A stretch of 22,231 nucleotides of DNA from Ottowia sp. (GTDB lineage Bacteria > Pseudomonadota > Gammaproteobacteria > Burkholderiales > Burkholderiaceae_C). This document shows positions 1 through 5,941 of the stretch, in pieces. The stretch covers positions 1-22,231 of the forward strand of contig JALOAS010000054.1 of NCBI GenBank assembly GCA_023228705.1. The letters are read 5' to 3'. The notes beneath the pieces were generated by a model. That model did no database searches. It was not told where the DNA came from and was given only the letters and a program-made list of their open reading frames with translations. The position numbers and the translations under genes are program-made. The stretch's first letter is position 1; every line of letters starts with the position of its first letter.

Positions 1-95
1 TCCAATCAAGACGCAAAGCGCAGGCATAGCTTGGGCTATGGCGAGCATTTGCAACGCGGAGTGGGCGGGTTTGGGCGGTCAAAGCGGGCATGAGG
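1..95 (-). other. Possible 5' end of an open frame leaving the window; not recognised
   Basis: Reading the minus strand from an ATG at 95 gives an open frame of about 31 codons that leaves the window at base 1, beginning MPALTAQTRPLRVANA. A purine-rich stretch lies just upstream of the ATG (complement of about 103-112). The same stretch holds a hairpin-like inverted repeat, CATAGC/GCTATG around bases 26-41, and short GGGCGG-type repeats. The peptide matches no family I recognise, and in a G+C-rich genome such a short open frame has little weight. It may equally be part of a dispersed repeat. It lies directly downstream of rpsU on the same strand. Confidence 0.2.
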
Positions 96-140
96 GATTC
101 TTTCTCAAGCTCTCAGGGCATCACAGCCGGCCGGCCACGC

Positions 141-168
141 AAAAAAACCCGGGGCCGGGGCCGACGGG
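141..168 (-). terminator. Probable rho-independent terminator of rpsU
   Basis: On the minus strand, about 30 nt after the rpsU stop, a very G+C-rich run that can fold (CCCG pairing with CGGG, plus an inner GGC/GCC pairing) is followed directly by seven T residues (complement of A7 at 141-147). This is the arrangement of an intrinsic terminator. The stem is short and has an internal mismatch, so other pairings of the CCGG-rich run are possible. Confidence 0.55.
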
Positions 169-198
169 CTGGTTCTGCGCCTGAAGAAAACGAACCGT

Positions 199-411
199 TC
201 AGTGCATCTTCTTGGGCAGCTGCTGGCTGCGCACCTGCTTGAGGTGGCGCTTGACCGCAGCGGCCTTCTTGCGCTTGCGCTCGGCCGTTGGCTTCTCGTA
301 GAACTGGCGCGCGCGCAGCTCATTGAGCAGGCCCTGCTTGTCAACGGTGCGCCGGAAGCGGCGCAGCGCAACTTCAAAGTGTTCGTTTTCTTTTACGCGA
401 ATCGTGGTCAT
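199..411 (-). CDS. rpsU: 30S ribosomal protein S21
   Basis: This 70-residue, strongly basic protein matches bacterial S21 over its whole length. It begins MTTIRVKENEHFEVALRRF, has the central Arg-rich stretch and FYEKPTAERKRKKAAA, and ends in a Lys-rich tail. S21 is a small-subunit protein near the 3' end of 16S rRNA that assists initiation. Length is normal for the beta/gamma-proteobacterial type. The gene stands alone here: a probable terminator follows it, and a good sigma-70 promoter lies about 300 nt upstream. There is no strong Shine-Dalgarno sequence next to the ATG; the closest is AGGA about 12-13 nt upstream. The ATG overlaps the TGA of a short upstream open frame (408-641) as ATGA, so translational coupling is conceivable. 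Confidence 0.97.
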   Translation of the reverse strand: MTTIRVKENEHFEVALRRFRRTVDKQGLLNELRARQFYEKPTAERKRKKAAAVKRHLKQVRSQQLPKKMH

Positions 412-701
412 TCAGAAAGTTTGTCCTGGGTTGTCTGGCTCGATTTGAAAAACAGCGGGTTGGTCATTGCGCGACGGGCACTTGCCAGGCCGGCATTTGC
501 GCCAGCAGGGCACCGAGGTGGTGAGGCGGTTGGCAAATAACTGGCAAATGGCAGGAAAGCAGCGCACAAGGGACACACGGCAAGCTGGATGCGGATGCAC
601 GATCGGCCAACTTTGCCTTGTACACGCACAAACACTAGCACGCATCATGCATGAATACAACTGCTGACATGGCGCAGCCGCAAACTCGCGGTAAGCTCTT
701 T

Positions 702-731
702 ATTATATGCCAGCTGCCGCAGCGATTGCAA
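702..731 (-). promoter_or_regulatory. Sigma-70 promoter reading toward rpsU
   Basis: On the minus strand, TTGCAA (726-731) is followed after 18 bp by a perfect TATAAT (complement of 702-707). Transcription would begin near 695 and run toward rpsU, whose start codon is at 411, giving a leader of about 285 nt. The perfect -10 in G+C-rich surroundings makes this a good candidate. Whether the product is a long rpsU leader or a separate short RNA cannot be told from sequence. Confidence 0.55.
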
Positions 732-791
732 GGCGTTGAGTGCCTGCTGCTCTTGCATTGCTCCTGCCTGGTTACATGCTGCCACCTGATC

Positions 792-1023
792 GGCAAGCAT
801 CGTCAGCTCAGCGGATGACAGGTGACCTCGGCCCATGAAGGTGTTGAGCGTTGAGCGTTGAGCGTGGCGGATGACGGATGATCTCGCTGGCGCGTTGATG
901 ATTGCGTCTGTGCCGCGATGAAGGGGGGGTTGGGCGCGGGGGCATACGCCGCACGCGGGACGCGGGACGGCCTACTCGCTGGACGCAATTCGCTCAACCT
1001 CTTGTCAGAGGTCATCCGTCATG
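792..1023. repeat. Mosaic intergenic repeat, copy A (diverged)
   Basis: Bases 792-808 (GGCAAGCATCGTCAGCT) are identical to 9377-9393 in copy B. GGATGAC- and GGATGATCTCG-type segments follow, and the copy ends at 1009-1023 with GTCATCCGTCATGCG, almost the same as the right end of copy B. The middle differs: it holds three perfect TTGAGCG heptads (844-864) and a segment beginning GATCTCGCTGGCGCG. The end motifs (GGATGACGGATGA on the left, TCATCCGTCAT on the right) are inverted relative to each other. Confidence 0.65.
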
Positions 1024-1091
1024 CGTGTGGTGTTGCTGAGCATCGTTTCTAATCAGCCATTCAAGCCCGAGCGGCGGGCCCGGTGCTCCCG

Positions 1092-1146
1092 AAGAAACAC
1101 GGATTCAATACCTTTGCAAATCAATTACTTATGATTTGTGTTTCTT
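1092..1146. repeat. AT-rich nested inverted repeat downstream of the histidine kinase gene
   Basis: AAGAAACAC at 1092-1100 and its exact complement GTGTTTCTT at 1138-1146 flank a second inverted repeat, CAAATCA (1117-1123) and TGATTTG (1132-1138), with an 8-nt loop. The right arm is continuous (TGATTTGTGTTTCTT), while the left arm is the same sequence broken by about 16 bp. The stretch is clearly more AT-rich than its surroundings. It lies 74 bp past the kinase stop. It could act as a transcript end structure, though there is no U-run in the right place, or be a mobile-element relic. Confidence 0.5.
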
Positions 1147-1219
1147 GAGATGTGCTGCCATGGGTGTCACGGTGATTTCGAGCGCGCGGCCCTGTTCTGC
1201 TCCAGGGCGCAGCGCGGGA

Positions 1220-2608
1220 TCAAGCTGTCCATTGCGGTGCTTCATGCGGTTGCAGCAGCAGACGCGCCTCAAACCCGTGTGCCATGCCGGCCGGCGGCGA
1301 GCTCAATTCAAGGCGACCGTTTTCACGTTGCGCAATGGTGGCCACGATCGACAGCCCCAGGCCGTAGCCGGTGCGGTCCGCGCTGTGGCGCACATGGCGC
1401 CGGCGCAAAACCGCCAGCGCCTCGGGCGACACGCCCGGCCCGGCGTCACGAACCACGATGGTGCACGGCGGCAGCACTTCCAGCGTGACCGACGCGCCTT
1501 CGCTGTAGCGCAATGCGTTTTCGACCAGATTGCGCACCGCGATCGCCAGCGTATCGACGTCGCCCCGGGCCGGGGCGATGGGCGCGTCGGCGATCTTCAG
1601 GTTCAGGCGGGTCGTGACGTCCTCGGCTTGCCAGAATTCCTCGGCCACGGTGGCCACCAGTTGCAGCACATCAACAGCCGCATCGGTGAGCGCTGCGCCC
1701 GATTCCGCACGCGACAGCTGCAGCAGTTTCTCGGCGCGATGGCTCAAGTCTTGCAGTGCCGCAACCGCGGCCTGTACCTGTGCCCGATCCAGGCCGTGCT
1801 CCAGTGCCGTCTGCAGGCGTATCCGTGCTGCGGCCAGCGGCGTGCGCAATTCATGCGCGGCGTTGGCTGCCAGTGCCCGCTCCACGTCCAGCGCGCGCGC
1901 CAGACGATCAAGCAGGCGATTGACATGCGTGGCGACCATGTCCAGCTCGAGCGGCAGTCGCGACAGGTCGATGGCACTCAGGTTGCGGCCACCACGTAGC
2001 GCGATCTGGTCCGACAGGCGCTGCAGTCCGCTCAGTTGGCGCCGCGCCACGGCGCGCAGCAACAGCGCCATCAGCGGCAGCACCGCGACCATCGAGACAA
2101 TGAGCCCGGTCAGGGCCCGATTCACCGCCTCGCGCCGCTCCTGCAGGGGATCAGCCGCTTGCAAATACAGGTCGCGCGAGGGATGCTTGACGGTATAGAC
2201 GCGCCATTTCGGCAAGTTGTGGAAGCCCGGTGTCAAGGTCACGTTGAACATGTCCGGCGTTGCCGCCGAGGAGCGCAGCAGGACGTGTGCATCCTTGTCG
2301 ACGAGCCGGTAGATGAGTTCGTCGGCCAGGAAAAGCGGCTTGGGAGCGGCCAGCGGGTACGTCGTCCCGGCTTCGGGCGGCTGCGCGTCGTAGCGTTCCA
2401 GCGCCACATCGAACATGCGGTGCGCGGCCTCGACCAGCTCGTTGTCGAAGTTGAAATCGATCTCGCGGTCCACGTACCAGACCACGGCCAGCACCGACAG
2501 CAGCCAGATGCTGCCAACTGACAGAATCAGCGCGCGCGCAAGGCGCCCCGCCAGCGTGGATTGCCTGCGTTTGCGCGCGCCGGAATGTTCTGTCGCCGGC
2601 GCTTTCAA
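1220..2608 (-). CDS. Sensor histidine kinase, PmrB/QseC-like
   Basis: This is a membrane sensor kinase that would phosphorylate the response regulator encoded just upstream. With the chosen start it has 462 residues: a basic N-terminus, membrane segment 1 (about 26-46), a periplasmic region of about 120 residues, membrane segment 2 (about 167-186), a HAMP-like linker, the phosphoacceptor motif HELRTP with His252, the N box NLVENALRYS (about 360-369), and the ATP-lid motifs DAGPGV (about 388) and GYGLGLS (about 414). I chose a TTG start at 2608 because it overlaps the TGA of the regulator (TTGA). The frame stays open further upstream, but that part only overlaps the regulator and is not protein-like. 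The context with eptA and PAP2 genes points to an envelope-charge sensor; the actual signal is not visible. Confidence 0.9.
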   Translation of the reverse strand: MKAPATEHSGARKRRQSTLAGRLARALILSVGSIWLLSVLAVVWYVDREIDFNFDNELVEAAHRMFDVALERYDAQPPEAGTTYPLAAPKPLFLADELIYRLVDKDAHVLLRSSAATPDMFNVTLTPGFHNLPKWRVYTVKHPSRDLYLQAADPLQERREAVNRALTGLIVSMVAVLPLMALLLRAVARRQLSGLQRLSDQIALRGGRNLSAIDLSRLPLELDMVATHVNRLLDRLARALDVERALAANAAHELRTPLAAARIRLQTALEHGLDRAQVQAAVAALQDLSHRAEKLLQLSRAESGAALTDAAVDVLQLVATVAEEFWQAEDVTTRLNLKIADAPIAPARGDVDTLAIAVRNLVENALRYSEGASVTLEVLPPCTIVVRDAGPGVSPEALAVLRRRHVRHSADRTGYGLGLSIVATIAQRENGRLELSSPPAGMAHGFEARLLLQPHEAPQWTA

Positions 2609-3276
2609 GAGGCACCGCCCGCTGCACTCAGGCGATAGCCCAGGCCACGCAAGGTCTGGATGGCATCGCGCCCCAGCTTGTGACGCAGACGGCTGATGAA
2701 GACTTCCAGGGTATTGCTGCCGGCCCCGTCGTCGAATCCGTACAGCGCGTCCATCAACGCCTCGCGGCTGTGAATGTGGTAGGGGCGTGCCGCCAGCACG
2801 CGCAGCAGCGCCCATTCCTTCTGCGTCAACACCACCGGCAGGCCATTGCGTCGCACGCTGGCTTCGCCCAGGTTGATTTGCAGCGCACCGAGCTGCACCA
2901 CGGCTGACGAATTGCCGCTGCGCCGGCGCTGCACCGCGCGCAGGCGGGCCAGCAGCTCGCCGGGGTCGTACGGCTTGGTCAAATAGTCGTCGGCGCCGGC
3001 ATCCAGCCCGCGAATGCGGTCGCTGACACGGTCGCGCGCCGTCAGCACGATCACGATCGGCCGATCCGGCACACGCCGCAGGGCCGGCAGCAGTTGCAGC
3101 CCGTCGCCATCGGGCAGGTGCAGGTCCAGAAAGAGCGCCGCGTATCGCGCCACCGCAAGCCGCGTGCGCGCCGCGTCCAGCGTCGCCACCGCATCGACCA
3201 CGAACGCCTCCGCCTGCAAGTAGCTGCAGACGGCTTCGGACAGCGCTTTGTCATCTTCAACCAGAAGGATACGCAT
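2605..3276 (-). CDS. OmpR-family response regulator, PmrA/QseB-like
   Basis: This 223-residue two-domain regulator starts MRILLVEDD. The receiver domain has the acidic pair at 8-9, phosphoacceptor Asp51 (LFLDLHLPDGDG), Thr79 and Lys101 (LTKPYDP). The C-terminal winged helix includes LTQKEWALLRVL and SNTLEVFISRLRHKLG, which is typical of the DNA-binding OmpR/PhoB class. The partner kinase gene follows with overlapping codons. Upstream, a TATAAA-like -10 (complement of 3306-3311) sits 9 bp from a direct-repeat operator at 3321-3337, which fits autoregulation. The divergent genes encode a PAP2 phosphatase and an EptA-type transferase, so a PmrA-like role is likely. A QseB-type name is equally possible by sequence alone. 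Confidence 0.92.
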   Translation of the reverse strand: MRILLVEDDKALSEAVCSYLQAEAFVVDAVATLDAARTRLAVARYAALFLDLHLPDGDGLQLLPALRRVPDRPIVIVLTARDRVSDRIRGLDAGADDYLTKPYDPGELLARLRAVQRRRSGNSSAVVQLGALQINLGEASVRRNGLPVVLTQKEWALLRVLAARPYHIHSREALMDALYGFDDGAGSNTLEVFISRLRHKLGRDAIQTLRGLGYRLSAAGGAS

Positions 3277-3305
3277 GGCACAAGGTTGGATGCGGCATGC
3301 GCAAG

Positions 3306-3311
3306 TTTATA
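3306..3311 (-). promoter_or_regulatory. Candidate -10 element of the regulator-kinase operon
   Basis: On the minus strand TATAAA lies 9 bp downstream of the two-half-site operator at 3321-3337, which therefore covers the -35 position. This spacing is what OmpR-family activators such as PmrA and PhoB typically use. The regulator start codon is 30 bp further on. No good -35 hexamer is seen, which fits activator dependence. Confidence 0.45.
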
Positions 3312-3320
3312 TCCGCCTGC

Positions 3321-3337
3321 GTTCAGGTTCCGTTCAG
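3321..3337. promoter_or_regulatory. Direct-repeat operator, probably bound by the adjacent regulator
   Basis: The sequence is GTTCAG-GTTCC-GTTCAG: two perfect half-sites with 11-bp periodicity, the usual spacing for an OmpR-family dimer. It lies in the divergent control region between the regulator-kinase operon and the PAP2 gene. It matches 15 of 17 bases of the complement of 4132-4148 in front of the transferase gene. The recurrence supports a real operator; binding by this particular regulator is inference. Confidence 0.65.
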
Positions 3338-3368
3338 CCGGCGCGGTTAGGGTACCTCGGCCCGCTTT

Positions 3369-3408
3369 TTGGCAGCGCAATTTCTGCGCGGATTTAACTA
3401 GGTTTAAT
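3369..3408 (+). promoter_or_regulatory. Candidate promoter of the first PAP2 gene, with a TTTAA direct repeat
   Basis: TTGGCA (3369-3374) and TTTAAC (3393-3398) are separated by 18 bp and could be the -35 and -10. TTTAA also repeats at 3403-3407, giving TTTAA-N5-TTTAA with a 10-bp period just before the start codon. This resembles the AT-rich enterobacterial PmrA box (YTTAAK repeats) but has the wrong period by one base. I regard the promoter reading as more likely. Confidence 0.4.
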
Positions 3409-3419
3409 GGTGTCGGCTC

Positions 3420-4103
3420 ATGCGCTTGTGGCGTTCGGGTGTGTTCTGGGTGACGGCTGGCGCCTTCGTGGCCCTGCTTGCCTGGGACGCCTCCGGCGGC
3501 GATTTGTGGCTTGCACACCTGGCCGGTGACGTCAATGGGTTCCGTTGGCGCGACAGCTTCTGGCTCACCACCGTGCTGCACCAGGGCGGCAAGGATGCCG
3601 CCTGGCTGCTTTGGCTTGCCCTGCTGCTGGCGCTGCGCTGGCCGCCCGCTTTCATGCGCAGGCTGGACCGCTTGCAACGCTGGCAACTGGTGCTCGGCGT
3701 GCTGGCTGCCGTGGCCGTGATCAACCTCGTCAAATACGCAAGTCACACCAGTTGCCCGTGGTCGCTGCGGGATTTTGGCGGCAGCGCCAGACATGTTTCG
3801 CACTGGCTGTGGAACCGACTTGATGGCGGCCCCGGGCACTGCTTTCCGGCCGCACACGCGTCGGCCGGTTTTGCCTTCATGACGGGCTGGTTTGCCTGGC
3901 GCCAATCCGGGAGCCGGATCGCTGCCGCCTGGCTGGCGGCATCGGTGTTTGCCGGCATGCTGCTGGGTATAGCCCAGCAGTTGCGCGGGGCCCACTTCAT
4001 GAGCCACACGCTCTGGACCGCCTGGATCTGCTGGGTCGCCGGCTGGCTCGTCGATGTCATTTTCAAGGCAGCGCGGTCGCGGCTGGCGCCGGCGCCCGGC
4101 TGA
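3420..4103 (+). CDS. PAP2-family membrane phosphatase, possibly acting on lipid A or lipid pyrophosphate
   Basis: This 227-residue membrane protein has five or six predicted hydrophobic segments. The PAP2 signature is present in a variant form: KYASHTSCPW (about 105-114; the usual Arg-Pro is Cys-Pro), GHCFPAAHASAGF (about 139-151; PAAH for PSGH) and RGAHFMSHTLW (about 189-199), which supplies the last Arg and His. Cys-Pro versions of this family are common among proteobacterial lipid phosphatases. Enzymes of this type remove phosphate from lipid A, phosphatidylglycerophosphate or undecaprenyl pyrophosphate. The position between a PmrA-like regulator and an EptA-type transferase favours lipid A or a lipid carrier, but the substrate cannot be read from the sequence. 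An 89-bp gap with two operators separates it from the transferase gene. Confidence 0.88.
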   Translation: MRLWRSGVFWVTAGAFVALLAWDASGGDLWLAHLAGDVNGFRWRDSFWLTTVLHQGGKDAAWLLWLALLLALRWPPAFMRRLDRLQRWQLVLGVLAAVAVINLVKYASHTSCPWSLRDFGGSARHVSHWLWNRLDGGPGHCFPAAHASAGFAFMTGWFAWRQSGSRIAAAWLAASVFAGMLLGIAQQLRGAHFMSHTLWTAWICWVAGWLVDVIFKAARSRLAPAPG

Positions 4104-4131
4104 GGCCGAGACCTCTTGCTGGCGCACAAAG

Positions 4132-4148
4132 CTGAACGAAACCTGAAT
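4132..4148. promoter_or_regulatory. Operator 1 of the transferase gene
   Basis: CTGAAC-GAAAC-CTGAAT is a direct repeat with 11-bp periodicity. Its complement, ATTCAGGTTTCGTTCAG, differs from the operator at 3321-3337 at two positions only. Relative to transcription it has the same orientation as the operator in front of the regulator operon. No clear -10 is seen at the matching distance. Confidence 0.6.
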
Positions 4149-4153
4149 TTGCG

Positions 4154-4170
4154 GTTCAGCCTGATTTCAG
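4154..4170. promoter_or_regulatory. Operator 2 of the transferase gene
   Basis: GTTCAG-CCTGA-TTTCAG is a further two-half-site element with 11-bp periodicity, in opposite orientation to the operator only 5 bp upstream. Together they form a symmetrical four-half-site cluster directly in front of the start codon at 4193. Its closeness to the start raises the possibility of repression or complex regulation rather than simple activation. Confidence 0.5.
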
Positions 4171-4192
4171 CTTCGCCAACAACACTGGCGGC

Positions 4193-5941
4193 ATGCCTGA
4201 GTCGTTATCGGCGGCAGCCACGGCACCGGCCCTGCATTGGCGCGGCATCCATGCCGGGCAAATCAAGGCCCGTGTGGCGGCGGCTGCGCTTCGTCCCCGT
4301 TCGCCGCGCACCGTTGTCGCCGTGCTGGCGCTTTATTTGTTGCTGGCCACCAATTGGCCGCTGTGGCTGGCGCTGGTCCGCATCGATGCGGCGCCGGCGT
4401 TCTGGCTGCCGGCCGCCTTTGGCATGGCCTGGCTGCTGCTGGTCGGCCTGCTCGCCCTGCTTGCCCTGACCGCCTGGCCACGCGCCATGAAACCCCTGTG
4501 GATAGCACTGGCGGTGCTGGCCGCCGTGGTGCAGTACTACAGCAACACCTATCACATGGTGATGGATCCCTCGATGGTGCGCAACATCGTGTACACGGAT
4601 CCGGCCGAGGCGCGGGATCTGCTGAGCTGGCAGCTGCTGCTGCAAGTGGCGGTTGTCGCCGGCCCCATTGCCGCCTGGCTGTGGCGGGTGCCCGTGGCGC
4701 CGCGCGGGCTGTGGCCGCACGCATGGCGCAATGCGGTGCTGTTCGGGGTGGCGCTGGCTGCGGCTGCCGCGTGCGTGGCGACCATGTCGCGCACGCTGGC
4801 GCCGCTCATGCGCAACCAGCCGCAACTGCGCTACCTGATGAACCCGCTGGCAACGGTGTGGTCTGCGAGCGCCGTGGCCACGCAGCCGCTGCTGAGCCGC
4901 AAGAAGGGCCTGGCCGTGATTACGCCCGGGACCGCGCTGGGTCCCAACTACGCCAGCGGCCAGCGCCCGCCGCTGTTGCTGCTGGTGGTCGGCGAGACGG
5001 CGCGCGCGGACCACTTCGGCTTGAACGGCTACGCACGCGACACCACGCCACGGCTGGCCGCGCAGGACGTGCTCAGCTGGCGCGACGTGACATCCTGCGG
5101 CACCAGCACGCTGGCCTCGTTGCCCTGCATGTTCTCGCCGCTGTCGCGGACCCGGTTCGAGCACCGCAACCAGGACAGCGAGAACCTGCTCGACGTGTTG
5201 CACGCTGCTGGCCTGGCCGTGCTCTGGCTGGACAACCAGAGCGGCGGTTGCAAGGGCGTGTGCGCCCGCATCCCGCACGCGCAGGTCAACGACGCGGACC
5301 TGCATCCGGCCCTGTGCGACGCGGGAGACTGCCTTGATGCGGTGCTGCTGGACGGGCTGGAGCAGCGCATCGCGGCCTTGCCACCAGATCGCGTGGCGCG
5401 CGGCCTGGTCGTGGTCATGCACCAGATGGGCAGCCACGGCCCGGCCTATTACAAGCGCTCACCGCCAGGCGACAAGCGCTTCTTGCCCGAGTGCCGCAGC
5501 GCCGTGCTGAGCGACTGCACGCAGGCCGAGCTGGTCAACGCCTACGACAACTCGATTGCCTACACCGACGACATCCTGGCGCAGGCCATAGACTGGTTGC
5601 GCGCGCGCTCGCGCCGCTTCGACTCCGGGCTGCTCTACCTGAGCGATCACGGCGAGTCGCTGGGCGAATACGGGCTGTACCTGCATGGCGCGCCCTGGCG
5701 CATCGCACCGCAGGTGCAAAAGCACGTGCCCATGGTCGCCTGGCTGAACGGCGGCCTGGCGCAGCGCGTCGGCCTGGATACCGGTTGCCTGCGCGATCGC
5801 CTCGATGTGCCGCTCAGCCACGACAACCTGTTTCACACGGTACTGGGCTTGCTGGACGTGCACAACCCGAGCTACCGCCTCCCGCTCGACGCGTTTGCCA
5901 CTTGCCGGCAGGCCGCCGCCGGCAACGCGTCACTGCGCTGA
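4193..5941 (+). CDS. eptA: EptA-type lipid A phosphoethanolamine transferase
   Basis: The enzyme transfers phosphoethanolamine from phosphatidylethanolamine to lipid A phosphate at the periplasmic face of the inner membrane, lowering surface charge; in known bacteria this raises resistance to cationic peptides. Of its 582 residues, about 40-235 form five membrane segments and the rest a sulfatase-like domain. Visible active-site motifs are VVGETARADH (Glu268), SCGTSTLASLPCMFS (nucleophile Thr304), MHQMGSHGP (His415) and YLSDHGESLGE (Asp485, His486). Several Cys typical of the family's disulfides are present (for example 302, 312, 353, 357, 375, 380, 434, 442). It is about 40 residues longer than usual, mostly as an N-terminal extension; an internal Met is not favoured because the first membrane segment starts only near residue 40. 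Two operators precede it, and a second PAP2 gene overlaps its stop. Confidence 0.93.
   Translation: MPESLSAAATAPALHWRGIHAGQIKARVAAAALRPRSPRTVVAVLALYLLLATNWPLWLALVRIDAAPAFWLPAAFGMAWLLLVGLLALLALTAWPRAMKPLWIALAVLAAVVQYYSNTYHMVMDPSMVRNIVYTDPAEARDLLSWQLLLQVAVVAGPIAAWLWRVPVAPRGLWPHAWRNAVLFGVALAAAAACVATMSRTLAPLMRNQPQLRYLMNPLATVWSASAVATQPLLSRKKGLAVITPGTALGPNYASGQRPPLLLLVVGETARADHFGLNGYARDTTPRLAAQDVLSWRDVTSCGTSTLASLPCMFSPLSRTRFEHRNQDSENLLDVLHAAGLAVLWLDNQSGGCKGVCARIPHAQVNDADLHPALCDAGDCLDAVLLDGLEQRIAALPPDRVARGLVVVMHQMGSHGPAYYKRSPPGDKRFLPECRSAVLSDCTQAELVNAYDNSIAYTDDILAQAIDWLRARSRRFDSGLLYLSDHGESLGEYGLYLHGAPWRIAPQVQKHVPMVAWLNGGLAQRVGLDTGCLRDRLDVPLSHDNLFHTVLGLLDVHNPSYRLPLDAFATCRQAAAGNASLR

Larger units (their letters stand above)
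412..1219. other. 808-bp region without a convincing gene
   Basis: No open frame here has recognisable protein character. The stretch contains a possible short leader frame ending on the rpsU start (408-641, minus), a minus-strand sigma-70 promoter (702-731), a diverged copy of the mosaic repeat found twice more in the window (792-1023), and an AT-rich nested inverted repeat (1092-1146) near the 3' end of the histidine kinase gene. A minus-strand frame at 645-836 (63 codons, Gln/Ala-rich) is the most protein-like of the short frames, but its start lies in repeat sequence and it has no recognisable relatives. Confidence 0.6.

Noticed and set aside
2608..2815. N-terminal extension of the histidine kinase frame
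   Set aside because: It lies entirely over the regulator's DNA-binding domain in another frame and is not protein-like; the TTG at 2608 gives a normal kinase.
3393..3407. TTTAA-N5-TTTAA as a classical PmrA box
   Set aside because: Its period is 10 rather than 11 bp and it coincides with a plausible -10; the GTTCAG repeats are better operator candidates.
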